A stretch of 38,780 bases of DNA. Origin: Symbiobacterium sp. (GTDB taxonomy: Bacteria; Bacillota; Sulfobacillia; UBA995; UBA9673). The stretch spans positions 1-38,780 of the forward strand of contig DYFB01000045.1 of the NCBI GenBank assembly GCA_020725405.1, read 5' to 3'. Positions 19,121 to 26,845 of this stretch are shown piece by piece (within the stretch, counting starts at the first letter, position 1; the number at the start of each line of letters is the position of its first letter). The notes beneath the pieces are model-generated. The model was given only the letters and a program-made list of their open reading frames with translations, did not search any database and was not told where the DNA came from. The position numbers and the translations under genes were made by a program.

Positions 19121-21207
19121 CGTCCACCCGCTCCCTCAGCGACGGCCGCGCCGCCGCGCTCGAGCCTGCACGTCAGGAACACGGTCCCGTCCTCCGCCTC
19201 GGTCAGCCGCTCGACAACGAGGGTCCCCGGACCCGAGAGGTCGTGGTCGAAAATGTAACGGGCGAGCGGGTTCACGAGGTCCTTCTCGAGGACGTTGCCG
19301 ATGCCCCGCCCGCCGAACTCCAGCTTCTCGAGGGAGCGCCTGAGAAGCTCGGCGTGGGCCTCCGGGGTCAGGTCGAGCCCGAGGCCGCGGGCGGCGGAGA
19401 GCCCCTTCGCGACGTTCCCGATCATCTTGTCCATGATCTCGGCGGCCACCGGGGGCCGGATGTAATCGAAGATGACGAAGTTCTCTCCGAAGCGGTTCAG
19501 GAGCTCCGGGCGGCCCAGTTCCTGGGTGAAGAAGGTCTGGATGTAGCCCCGCGTGTTCTTCTCCAGCACCTCATAGTCGGGTGGCTCTCCTTTGTAGGCG
19601 AACTCCCCGAGATTGCTGGTGAAGACGAGGACGCTCTCCGTGAAGTAGACCGTCTCCCCCCGGCCATCGGTGATGCGCCCGTCGTCTATGATCTGGAGGA
19701 ACTTGTCGAAGAGGCTCGGGTGGGCCTTATCGATCTCATCGAAGAGCACCACGGAGAAGGGGCGCTGCCGGACGGCCTCGGTCAGTTGACCTCCAGACTC
19801 GTAGCCGATATAGCCCGGGGGGGCGCCGAGGAGGCGTTGGTCGGTATGCCCGTGCTGGTACTCGCTCATGTCGAACCGGATGCAGGCGTGCTCGTCGCTG
19901 AACAGCAGCTCGGCGAGACCTTTGGCCAGCTCCGTCTTCCCCACGCCGGTCGGCCCGGCAAAGAACAGGACGCCCTTCGGCCGGGTCGACTTCGCCGATT
20001 GCTGGATTCCGGCAAGACCCACCCGGGCCCGTTTGAGGATGTCCAGGGCCTGCCGGATGGCGTGGTCCTGGCCCTTGACCCTGGCCCGGAGCTGGGCCTC
20101 GGCCCCGGCGAGGCGGGCGCTGTCGACCTCGTCCCAGGGGCTCTTCCTGACGCCGAAGCGATAGAGGTCGACCAGCCCGCGGACCTCGGCGACAGGCGCC
20201 TCGGCCCGCTGGCTCACCAGGCGAAGGGCCTCCAGGTCCGCGCTCTTCATCCCCTCGGTGAGGTCGACGAAAGCCCGCTTGACCTTCTCCCGCTCCTCGC
20301 CCTCGAGCTCGCGGCCCCCGTGGAAGTCATCAAGATAACGGTCGATGTAGCGGCGGCGGACCGTCACCGCCGGCCGCTCGATATCCACGAGCTTGACGAA
20401 GGGGTTCTCAAGGTAGAACCAGGCCGGAAGGTCGTTGGCCTTGTCGGCGAGGAGGATGACCACGTTCCGGAGAAGCCGCTCGCCGCAGAGCACCGGACGG
20501 GCCTCCCGGACGGCCTTACAGAGCCTCGAGAAGACCTCCCGTTCGTCCTCGCTGAGCGTCTGGGGGTCCCCGAGTAGGCGCGAGGCCAGGTTGACGACGA
20601 CGGCGACGCTCGACTTCGGGTTCCCGAGGGCCGACCGGATGTGGTCCATGGCCTGGTTCGGACCGACCGGCCAGCAGTCCGGCCCGGCCGGAGCCTGGTC
20701 CCCGGCCCAGGCCGAGGCCTCTTCCGCCCCACCGTCGCCCGCGGGCGCATCACCACCCCTGGCAGCGCCACCAGCGCCCCCGGGCCCGCCACCACCGCCC
20801 CCGGGCCCGCCACCGCCGCCCTCGGCCGCGCCGCCGCCACCCCCGCTTATCGAGGTCCGCCCGCCGGCCGCCTGGCCGCCCTCGCCCGCCGCCGCCCGGG
20901 ACGCCGGCCGGCTCGAGGCGAGGCCCCGGAACCGGTCCAGCGTGCGCCGCCCGTCCCTCGACCGGAAGCCGTCGACGAAATCGTAGAAGACCACGGTCTC
21001 GTACCCCTGGGCGAGGAGGAGCCGGTGGAGGAAGGCCTCGGTGTCCACAAAGTGCCACATCGGCTCGGACGACGACTCGCGCGGTATCGGGTAGGCGTGG
21101 TAGTCCTGGATGTTGCCGTGAAGGACGAAACCCGACCGGGCCGGCAGAAACCGCAGGAGCTCCTCGGCCCACCGTGGGAAACTGGCGGTCTCGATAGGAC
21201 GCGACAC
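19117..21207 (-). CDS. ClpB-like AAA+ ATPase with degenerate first domain
   Basis: 696 residues from GTG 21207, with AAGGAGGGG at 6 nt overlapping the previous TAA stop. The N-terminal half (about 1-310) looks like an AAA fold without a Walker A. It opens with GFVLHGNIQDY and retains a Walker-B-like VAVVVNLASRLL and a sensor-like NVVILLADKANDL followed by FVKLVDIERP. It is interrupted by a Gly/Ala/Pro-rich linker at about 105-170. The C-terminal half (about 360-680) is a full Clp/Hsp100 ATPase: Walker A GPTGVGKTELA, pore-region GAPPGYIGYESGG, Walker B VVLFDEIDKAH, sensor 1 VFTSNLGE, arginine finger GRPELLNRFGE and sensor 2 GGRGIGN. The aromatic pore loop suggests protein threading or remodelling. 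No ClpN domain, ClpP-binding motif or T6SS genes are seen. Confidence 0.88.
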   Translation of the reverse strand: MSRPIETASFPRWAEELLRFLPARSGFVLHGNIQDYHAYPIPRESSSEPMWHFVDTEAFLHRLLLAQGYETVVFYDFVDGFRSRDGRRTLDRFRGLASSRPASRAAAGEGGQAAGGRTSISGGGGGAAEGGGGGPGGGGGGPGGAGGAARGGDAPAGDGGAEEASAWAGDQAPAGPDCWPVGPNQAMDHIRSALGNPKSSVAVVVNLASRLLGDPQTLSEDEREVFSRLCKAVREARPVLCGERLLRNVVILLADKANDLPAWFYLENPFVKLVDIERPAVTVRRRYIDRYLDDFHGGRELEGEEREKVKRAFVDLTEGMKSADLEALRLVSQRAEAPVAEVRGLVDLYRFGVRKSPWDEVDSARLAGAEAQLRARVKGQDHAIRQALDILKRARVGLAGIQQSAKSTRPKGVLFFAGPTGVGKTELAKGLAELLFSDEHACIRFDMSEYQHGHTDQRLLGAPPGYIGYESGGQLTEAVRQRPFSVVLFDEIDKAHPSLFDKFLQIIDDGRITDGRGETVYFTESVLVFTSNLGEFAYKGEPPDYEVLEKNTRGYIQTFFTQELGRPELLNRFGENFVIFDYIRPPVAAEIMDKMIGNVAKGLSAARGLGLDLTPEAHAELLRRSLEKLEFGGRGIGNVLEKDLVNPLARYIFDHDLSGPGTLVVERLTEAEDGTVFLTCRLERGGAAVAEGAGGR

Positions 21208-21220
21208 TCAGGACCCCTCC

Positions 21221-21889
21221 TTAGGACCGCTCCTTCAGAACCACTCCGCGCCGCCGGCAAGCGGCCTCGAACCGCTCGACGTCGCCCCGCTCGGGGATGC
21301 CGACGATGAAGAGCTGGCCTCGCTCGTCTATCCCCACCTCCAGCGGCCGCCGGCCCGGGTACTCGGCCTCGATTAGGTGGCCGTACCGCTCCCGGGCGAG
21401 GTCCGTCAGAAGGTGCATCCGCTGGTTCGCCGACCCGCGCCAGAGTTTGCGGGTGGGCTGGTCCTCCCGGAAGCGGCCGTCGATGAGGATGTCAACGAGG
21501 CCGAGGAGCTCGAGGGCCGCCGGCCCCTGCCGGCGGAGCTCCTCGAGAGTGTAGCCGCTGTAGACCAGGACGTCCCCGAGGCCGAGGGCCCTCAATTCCC
21601 TCACGAGCCCGGCCACGGCCGCCGCCTGGTCGAAGGGCTCCCCGCCGGTGAAGGTCACCCCGTCGACCCGGCCCGCGAGCGGGGCCAGGCGCTCGGCCAC
21701 CAGCCGGACCGGCTCACCCGGTCCCGAGCCCCGCCGGGCGAGCTCCGGGCTTATGCAGCCGGGGCAACCCAGGTCGCAACCCCGGACCCAGAGGGCGACG
21801 CGGGTCCCGGGACCCAGGGTCCGGACGGGATACTGGACGCGGTCGAGATCGAGAGTCGCGCCCGCGGGAGGGTGTCCGCTCGGCCGTAT
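21221..21889 (-). CDS. Radical SAM activase-like 4Fe-4S protein
   Basis: The frame carries the NrdG/PflA-type signature: VRTLGPGTRVALWVRGC, the cluster motif CDLGCPGC (CxxxCxxC) and the SAM-binding FTGGEPFDQ, ending at TAA 21221. It is about 220 residues, normal for anaerobic activases that install a glycyl radical. The frame is open back to a TAA at 21904-21902, yet no ATG, GTG or TTG occurs before the cysteine motif. The ATA at 21889-21887, 8 nt after GGAG, is the only plausibly placed codon; an ATG at 21895-21893 is out of frame. The start is therefore unresolved (non-standard codon, frameshift or sequence error). No glycyl-radical enzyme is nearby. It lies 13 bp before the AAA+ gene and probably opens the operon. 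Confidence 0.8.
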   Translation of the reverse strand: MRPSGHPPAGATLDLDRVQYPVRTLGPGTRVALWVRGCDLGCPGCISPELARRGSGPGEPVRLVAERLAPLAGRVDGVTFTGGEPFDQAAAVAGLVRELRALGLGDVLVYSGYTLEELRRQGPAALELLGLVDILIDGRFREDQPTRKLWRGSANQRMHLLTDLARERYGHLIEAEYPGRRPLEVGIDERGQLFIVGIPERGDVERFEAACRRRGVVLKERS

Positions 21890-22085
21890 GGGGCCATCTC
21901 CTTACCGCCGGGTCTCCGGGACGACGCGGGGGGCGAGGGAGACAGGTTTTCGGAGGACGTGGCGGCGTCGTCTGGTCGTCCCGCTGGAATCTACAACGCG
22001 GGGAACCCGGTTCCCTCTTTAGGCCGTGCGGCTCCCAGCCCTCTGGAGCCGGGGCGCCCCGGCCCTTTCGAGGCGGTCCCCGCCC

Positions 22086-22766
22086 TCACGAGCGGGCCGC
22101 CCTGGAGACGATGAAGATGACGACGAGAGCCGCGGCCGCCCAGAGGAAGACGTCCGGCGGGAGGGCACCCCTCTCGGCGTAGGCGAAGAGAAGGAAGGCG
22201 GCGAGCCCGGCCAGGGGGATGAAAACGGAGAAGGCGGCCCGGGCCTCCCTTCCGGCTCCCAGGAGCTGGGCCACCCAGCGGACGACGAGCAGAGCGGCGA
22301 GGTAGAAGGCGAGGGTCTCCGGCGGGATGTCGCCGGAAAGGCCCAGGGTGATAGCGAAGAGGACAAGGCTGAGAAGACCCGGCAGGCTCCAGAGAAGGCC
22401 CTGGGGCGAGGTGAACAGCCCGAAGAGCATGACGTAAAGACCCGCGACCGCCAGAAAGGTCGCGAACAGGAGCCCGGCCAGGGCCGCCCCCTGCCCCTCG
22501 GGGGCGAACCTGGCCACGAAGTAGGCCGCGCTGAGGACCGGGAGAAGGACCGTGAAGCCCAGCCGGACGGCATGGCCCGGGAGTCCTCCCTCTCTCCTAG
22601 CCTTCACCCGGAGAGCGACGAGACTGAGAACGGCCGCTCCCGCGGCGAGGTAGGCGACCGTCGAATCGAGGCCGATGCCCCGGGCTTTCGCGATCAGCAG
22701 AACCAGGGTGACCACCACCGCAAGGTCGAGAAGCAGACCCACAGCCTTCGCCTCCCGGGCTATCAC
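22086..22766 (-). CDS. Multi-pass membrane protein of unknown function
   Basis: 226 residues from GTG 22766 with AAAGGG about 7 nt upstream. About eight hydrophobic segments can be counted, starting with VGLLLDLAVVVTLVLLIAKA and ending with DVFLWAAAALVVIFIVSRAA, with short polar loops and little else. No motif is recognised. It lies 180 bp upstream of the radical-SAM gene on the same strand and may be read together with the phospho-signalling operon. The gap holds short inverted repeats (for example GGGAACC/GGTTCCC near 22002-22016), so separation is also possible. Confidence 0.6.
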   Translation of the reverse strand: MIAREAKAVGLLLDLAVVVTLVLLIAKARGIGLDSTVAYLAAGAAVLSLVALRVKARREGGLPGHAVRLGFTVLLPVLSAAYFVARFAPEGQGAALAGLLFATFLAVAGLYVMLFGLFTSPQGLLWSLPGLLSLVLFAITLGLSGDIPPETLAFYLAALLVVRWVAQLLGAGREARAAFSVFIPLAGLAAFLLFAYAERGALPPDVFLWAAAALVVIFIVSRAARS

Positions 22767-23002
22767 TCAGGAACCCTTTCCACCAGCGGCCGAGCCATCC
22801 CTACCGCGGGGGGCGTTTCATACGGCTGTCATATCTCCTAACATCACTGCTCACTGACCGTCGACGCCGAGGGCCTCGCCGAAGTCATGGTCATGGGCCC
22901 GGCCCGGACGCCCGGCTGCCGAGTGTTCCGCGACGTCGAGGAACTCCGCCCCGGCCGACAAGGTCGCAGTGAGGCTCCGGGTAAGGCTCTGACCGACCCG
23001 CC
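22767..23002. other. Intergenic region, no supported gene
   Basis: About 235 bases between two minus-strand genes. Short open frames on both strands look like noise. No clear promoter or terminator is visible. Confidence 0.3.
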
Positions 23003-23731
23003 CTACTGCCCGTGCCGCAGCCTCTCGAAGCCGGCGATGCACAGCAGGGCCCAGGACAGGCCGGCGAGGTAGCCCCCGATGACGTCGCTCGGGTAGTGGA
23101 CGCCGAGATAGACCCGGCTCATCCCCACGAGGACGACCACGACGAGGGCCAGGCCGGCGAGGACGTGGGGGTGCCAGGGGGGAACGGCCGGAGCAGGGTT
23201 CCGCCGCCCGGCGGTCGCCAGGAGAACCGAGGCCACGTAGGCGGCCACGGAGTAGAAGGCGACGGCGACCATGGCGTGCCCGCTCGGAAAGGAGAAGCCG
23301 CTGGCCGGGGCCAGAGGGAAGAGCTCGGGCCGGGCCCGCTGGAAGAGGAACTTGAGGACGCTGTTCAGGACCCACGCGCCCAGGAGCGCGGCCAGGATGG
23401 CCAGGCCCCCGAAGCGGGCGTGGGCGCGGTGGGGCACCGGGCCCTGGCGGGGCGGCGTCCCCCAGACCCAGGTCGCGATGACGAGGGCAAGGGGAACGAG
23501 GACCGCGGCCGAGCCGAGGTTCGTCACCGCGCGCATGACCCGGGTGAGTCCCGGGCCGTGGAGGGCGAAGAGACGAGCGGTGAGAGCCTGGTCCGGGCCG
23601 GCCGTGAAACCGGCCGCAACGGCACCGGCGACCGCCATGAAGACCAGGAGGAACAGCCCGGCGAGGGTCGTGGCCTCCCGGGGCGAGAGGCGCCAGTGAA
23701 GGCCCCGCTTCCTCACCCTCCTCACCTCCAT
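23003..23731 (-). CDS. PAP2-family membrane phosphatase
   Basis: 242 residues from ATG 23731, with about six membrane helices. The three catalytic motifs of the PAP2 superfamily are complete: KFLFQRARP (KX6RP), FPSGHAM (PSGH) and SRVYLGVHYPSD (SRX5HX3D). These enzymes hydrolyse lipid phosphates such as undecaprenyl diphosphate or phosphatidylglycerol phosphate at the outer face of the membrane. The substrate cannot be told. The leader, if transcribed from upstream, would run through a 13-bp tandem repeat containing many GGTAGG sequences on this strand. Confidence 0.92.
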   Translation of the reverse strand: MEVRRVRKRGLHWRLSPREATTLAGLFLLVFMAVAGAVAAGFTAGPDQALTARLFALHGPGLTRVMRAVTNLGSAAVLVPLALVIATWVWGTPPRQGPVPHRAHARFGGLAILAALLGAWVLNSVLKFLFQRARPELFPLAPASGFSFPSGHAMVAVAFYSVAAYVASVLLATAGRRNPAPAVPPWHPHVLAGLALVVVVLVGMSRVYLGVHYPSDVIGGYLAGLSWALLCIAGFERLRHGQ

Positions 23732-23737
23732 ACGCCC

Positions 23738-23847
23738 CTGCCTGCCAGCCTGCCTACCCAGTCTGCCTACCCAGCCTACCTACCCAGGCTTCCTACCCAG
23801 CCTACCTACCCAGGCTACCTACCCAGCCTACCTACGCAGCCTACCTA
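23738..23847. repeat. 13-bp tandem repeat (minisatellite)
   Basis: Seven consecutive 13-bp units of the form ctaCCTACCCAG[c/g] (23750-23840) are flanked by a 12-bp variant and a half unit. They lie between two divergent genes, just upstream of the PAP2 start. The 13-bp length is not a multiple of three, which argues against a coding role. Confidence 0.9.
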
Positions 23848-23923
23848 ATGATATGTTTCCGCGGGAGGAAGGCGATTCCCCTCGCCGAAGGAGTCCCTGA
23901 CCCGAACCGTGGAGTGATCCGAC

Positions 23924-25120
23924 ATGGCGACGAGCGCAGCGAGGAAAGCGGCGCGGGGCCTCCTCCTCGCTCTGGCCCTGGCCGGGCTGGCCTGTCTCAC
24001 CTTCGCCGGCGGGGCCTGCCGGCTGCCGGCGGCGGGCGGGGACGAGCCCGGACCCGGCAGTGGCCCGGAGGCGGTGACCCCCGGAGAGCCGGGCGCGGGC
24101 CTGCCGCTCAGGCTCCCCGGCGGGCTCCTCGCCTTCGGGCTCCGCGAACCCGAGCCGGGCGGCGGAGGCGGGACCGTCATGTGGCTCGCCACCATCGACA
24201 GCGAGGGGCGGAACCTCACCCGGCGGTTCTCCCTGCACCCCGACGACTCGCTCCTCAGCCTTTCCCCCGACGGGACCAGGCTCGTCGCCCGCCGCTCCCC
24301 CCTCGGCGGGGAGATCACCTGGTGGCTCTACGACCTTGCCGGCGGAGCCGTGGTGGAGCTGCCGATTCCGCCCGAGGGCTACATCACCCGGGTCTACTGG
24401 TCCGGCGACTCGACCCGCCTCGCCTACATGGCCATGGCCGACAGCGAGGCCGGGACTCCCGAGCGCATCGGCCTTGTGGCCGTCGACGGGGCGGAGGTCA
24501 CCGCCCGGGCCACGGCCACCCGCCCCTCCCAGGGCGACGGGCGGATGGCCTGGATACCGGGGTCGAACGCCTTCCTCTTCGTCGGGAACCCGCAGGGCCT
24601 GGACCGGAACCTCTACGTCCGGAACCTCGACACCGGCGACGAGCGCCTGGTCGTCCGGAACGTCTTCTGCGAGAGGCTGCGGGTCTCGCCCGACGGGCGT
24701 CTCGCCGCCTACTACGAGGGACTCATGGGCGGGAAGGTGGAGATCGCCGACCTGGCGACGGGGGTGAAGATATCGGTGAAGACCTACCCCGCGACCGTCA
24801 CCGACCTCGCCTGGTCCCCCGACGGGGTCCTCCTCGCCATCGTCTACTCCGACACCGAGGCCGGTCCGGCGAGGCTCGACATTTACAGCACCGTGGCCGA
24901 CGCCGTGACCGTGACCACGGCGGCCATCGCCGAGTGGCAATACCTCCTCCCGCCGAACCTCACCTGGTCGCGCGATGGCCGCTACGTCTTCCTGGCCGGC
25001 GACGTGAAGGGCCAGGACTCGCTCGGCGTCTACCGCGTCGACCCCCGGGACGGCCGGGTGGTCAGGGTTTTCGCCTGCGGCGAGGACCAGTCCATCCGCA
25101 ACCTCAACGGGACGCCATGA
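23924..25120 (+). CDS. Exported TolB/WD40-like beta-propeller protein
   Basis: 398 residues from ATG 23924, with GGAGTG upstream. Residues 1-32 form a signal peptide (basic N-terminus, LLLALALAGLACLTFAGGAC); the Cys residues fit a lipobox poorly, so lipoprotein status is uncertain. A Gly/Pro-rich linker follows. Residues about 65-395 are repeated blades with the SPDG/SxDG signature of TolB and dipeptidyl-peptidase propellers (LLSLSPDGTRLVARRS, ERLRVSPDGRLAAYY, DLAWSPDGVLLAIVY, LTWSRDGRYVFLAG). No catalytic domain is attached. It is probably an extracytoplasmic binding or scaffold protein. The stop overlaps the following GNAT start by ATGA. Confidence 0.75.
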   Translation: MATSAARKAARGLLLALALAGLACLTFAGGACRLPAAGGDEPGPGSGPEAVTPGEPGAGLPLRLPGGLLAFGLREPEPGGGGGTVMWLATIDSEGRNLTRRFSLHPDDSLLSLSPDGTRLVARRSPLGGEITWWLYDLAGGAVVELPIPPEGYITRVYWSGDSTRLAYMAMADSEAGTPERIGLVAVDGAEVTARATATRPSQGDGRMAWIPGSNAFLFVGNPQGLDRNLYVRNLDTGDERLVVRNVFCERLRVSPDGRLAAYYEGLMGGKVEIADLATGVKISVKTYPATVTDLAWSPDGVLLAIVYSDTEAGPARLDIYSTVADAVTVTTAAIAEWQYLLPPNLTWSRDGRYVFLAGDVKGQDSLGVYRVDPRDGRVVRVFACGEDQSIRNLNGTP

Positions 25121-25746
25121 CCGCGACAGGCTCCGCCGTCCTGGTCCGGCCGGCCGCCGCCGCCGACGCCGCCGGCCTGGCCCGGGTCCACGTCGACACC
25201 TGGCGGACGACCTACCGCGGCCTCCTCCCGGACGAGTTCTTCGCCGGGCCCCCGGCCTACGAGCGCGGGCAGGCCCGCTGGGCGGGCATCCTCGCCGACG
25301 ACTCCCGCGGCGACATCGTCTACGTGGCCGACTGCCCGGAGGAGGGCGTGGTCGGCTTCGTCCACGCCGGCCCGCTCAGGACGCCGCTCCCCGGCCGGCC
25401 CGCGGAGGGCGGGTCCCCGGGAGCCGGGCCGCCGGCGACCGCCCCCGGGTCGCCGGGAACCGGCGAGGTCTACGCCCTCTACATCCTGGAGCACCGGCAG
25501 GGAGCCGGCCTGGGCCGCCGGCTGATGGCGTCCGCCGGGACCGAGCTCCGCCGGCGGGGCTACGGACCCGTCGTCGTATGGGTCCTCGCGGAGAACCCGG
25601 CCCGGGGCTTTTACGAGCGCCTCGGCGGGCGCGAAGTGGCCGCGAGCACCGTCACCATCGGCGGCCGCGAGCTCCCGGACGTCGCCTACTGCTGGCCTGA
25701 CAGCGTCCTCCTGGCCGGCCTCGAGGGCGCCGGGCCGGCGGGATAG
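25117..25746 (+). CDS. GNAT-family N-acetyltransferase
   Basis: 209 residues from ATG 25117, coupled to the propeller gene by an ATGA overlap. It is a single GNAT domain: VRPAAAADAAGLARVHVDTW followed by RTTYRGLLPDEF at the N-terminus, the acetyl-CoA loop LEHRQGAGLGRRLM, and NPARGFYERLGGRE near the end. A Gly/Pro-rich insertion (about residues 88-112) interrupts the fold just before the central strand. The WRTTYRGLLP pattern is common in GNATs of unknown substrate. Its coupling to an exported propeller protein has no obvious explanation. Confidence 0.85.
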   Translation: MTATGSAVLVRPAAAADAAGLARVHVDTWRTTYRGLLPDEFFAGPPAYERGQARWAGILADDSRGDIVYVADCPEEGVVGFVHAGPLRTPLPGRPAEGGSPGAGPPATAPGSPGTGEVYALYILEHRQGAGLGRRLMASAGTELRRRGYGPVVVWVLAENPARGFYERLGGREVAASTVTIGGRELPDVAYCWPDSVLLAGLEGAGPAG

Positions 25747-25803
25747 CCGCGGATCTCCCGCGCGCTACCTCGCCCGGGCCTGGCAGCCGGACGGGCCCGC
25801 GCC

Positions 25804-26697
25804 TCACCTGACCCTCACATTGCCGAAGGTGAAGTCGATGGTGATGAAGAGCCGCGGGAGGGTCGCCCGGGTCTCGCCAGCCCCGGCGGCTTCGCCGCCA
25901 GAGGCGGGCTCGTCCTGAGCCGCCCCCGTTCCGGCCGCGCTCTCAGCGAACCCCGTCCGGGCTGCGTCGGCGTCGACCGCGACCGCGCGCCTCGCGGTCA
26001 CGAGGCTGGCCCCGAGGCCGCTTCTCTCCTGGCCGAACACCCTGATCTCGCCGGCCGTGCACGAGGCGTCGACGAAGACGTCAATCCCCTCGGGCGCCCG
26101 GATATCGACGTCGCCCGCCCAGGCCGAGACATAGAGATAGTTGTCGCCGGGGGCGAACTGCGCCGTCGTGAGGTCGATGTCGGTGTCGCCGACCCAGAGG
26201 TCGATGGTCATCGGAGACTTGAAGACCCACGGGCGCGAGCCGTAGTGAAGGTCTCCGACCAGGCTCGAGACGCAGCGCGCCGGCCGGTCGGAGAAGACCC
26301 GCTCCTCACGGACCCACTTCCAGGGGGAGCGGCGCGGGCGGAGGAGGATGACGACCCCCAGCCCGACGAGGAGGAGCGGCAGGGACCAGCCGGCGACCGC
26401 CCCCCAGTTCGCCTCGATGAGGCCAAGGTTGTGGAGGAGCTGGGCCGTCGCCCCGGCGAGGACCCAGAGGAGAATCAGGCTGAGCCCGAGGCTCCGCCCG
26501 ACGAAAACGCGGGTCACCCGCCGCCCCCGGTGGACGGTGACGAACAGCCGCCGGGCCAGCATGGCGAGGATCGGCCAGATCACGAGGAGCGGCCAGAGGC
26601 TCCAGACGCTGAACGAGCCGATGTAGCCGAGGTTCGACAAGATGAGCAGGACTCCGACGATAACGAGGACGCTTCCCCAGAACACCCTTCCGGTCAT
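25804..26697 (-). CDS. LiaF-like membrane protein
   Basis: 297 residues from ATG 26697. Four membrane helices (about 5-135) begin with VFWGSVLVIVGVLLILSNLG, the DUF5668 hairpin, and end with a basic RPRRSPWKW. The C-terminal half has the LiaF/YvqF 'cell-wall-active antibiotics response' pattern: VSSLVGDLHYGS, IDLWVGDTDIDLTTAQF, YLYVSAWAGDVDIRAPEG, and a terminal ITIDFTFGNVRV strand. A low-complexity Ala/Gly segment (about 245-275) interrupts it. In Bacillus, LiaF inhibits the LiaRS envelope-stress system; no LiaRS pair is adjacent here. The ribosome binding site GGAAGGGAG lies in the 3' arm of a strong hairpin, suggesting translational control. Confidence 0.85.
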   Translation of the reverse strand: MTGRVFWGSVLVIVGVLLILSNLGYIGSFSVWSLWPLLVIWPILAMLARRLFVTVHRGRRVTRVFVGRSLGLSLILLWVLAGATAQLLHNLGLIEANWGAVAGWSLPLLLVGLGVVILLRPRRSPWKWVREERVFSDRPARCVSSLVGDLHYGSRPWVFKSPMTIDLWVGDTDIDLTTAQFAPGDNYLYVSAWAGDVDIRAPEGIDVFVDASCTAGEIRVFGQERSGLGASLVTARRAVAVDADAARTGFAESAAGTGAAQDEPASGGEAAGAGETRATLPRLFITIDFTFGNVRVR

Positions 26698-26750
26698 GGC
26701 GGTCTCTCCCTTCCGGTAGTAGCCTTCCGCCTCAAGGCTAACCGGAAGGG
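26685..26750 (-). promoter_or_regulatory. RBS-sequestering hairpin with alternative pairing
   Basis: On the minus strand CCCTTCCGGT (26750-26741) pairs perfectly with ACCGGAAGGG (26717-26708), extended by AGCCTT/AAGGCT inside. The 3' arm holds the ribosome binding site of the LiaF-like gene, 8 nt before its ATG. A second identical ACCGGAAGGG (26694-26685) begins right after the A-T-G, so the single 5' arm can pair with either copy. Confidence 0.6.
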
Positions 26751-26845
26751 ACCGGTCCGGGCCACGTACCAGGGGGTGAAGGGCGGCCTGGACCGCGGGG
26801 AAGCCGCGCCCCTGGACCCAGGTCCACCGGGCGCGCGGCCCCCCT

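Noticed and set aside
17429-19258. Plus-strand open frame of 609 codons opposite the coiled-coil gene
   Set aside because: It is Pro/Gly/Arg/Leu-rich with no motif or ribosome site and mirrors the minus-strand gene, whose codon pattern and operon context are convincing. Long antisense frames are expected at this GC content.
9864-21889. Type VI secretion accessory cluster
   Set aside because: PP2C, kinase, FHA and a Clp-like ATPase are present, but no sheath, tube, baseplate or TssJLM genes occur, and the AAA+ protein lacks ClpV features.
9864-21889. TerY-type phosphorylation triad of tellurite-resistance systems
   Set aside because: No vWA domain protein or TerD-like gene is seen; the kinase and FHA proteins have different architectures.
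23738-23847. CRISPR array
   Set aside because: Units are 13 bp and directly adjacent without spacers; no cas genes are nearby.
23848-25116. Very long plus-strand frame running into the GNAT gene
   Set aside because: Only its end (from 25117) is a protein; the earlier part is an Arg/Pro-rich shadow of the propeller gene in another frame.
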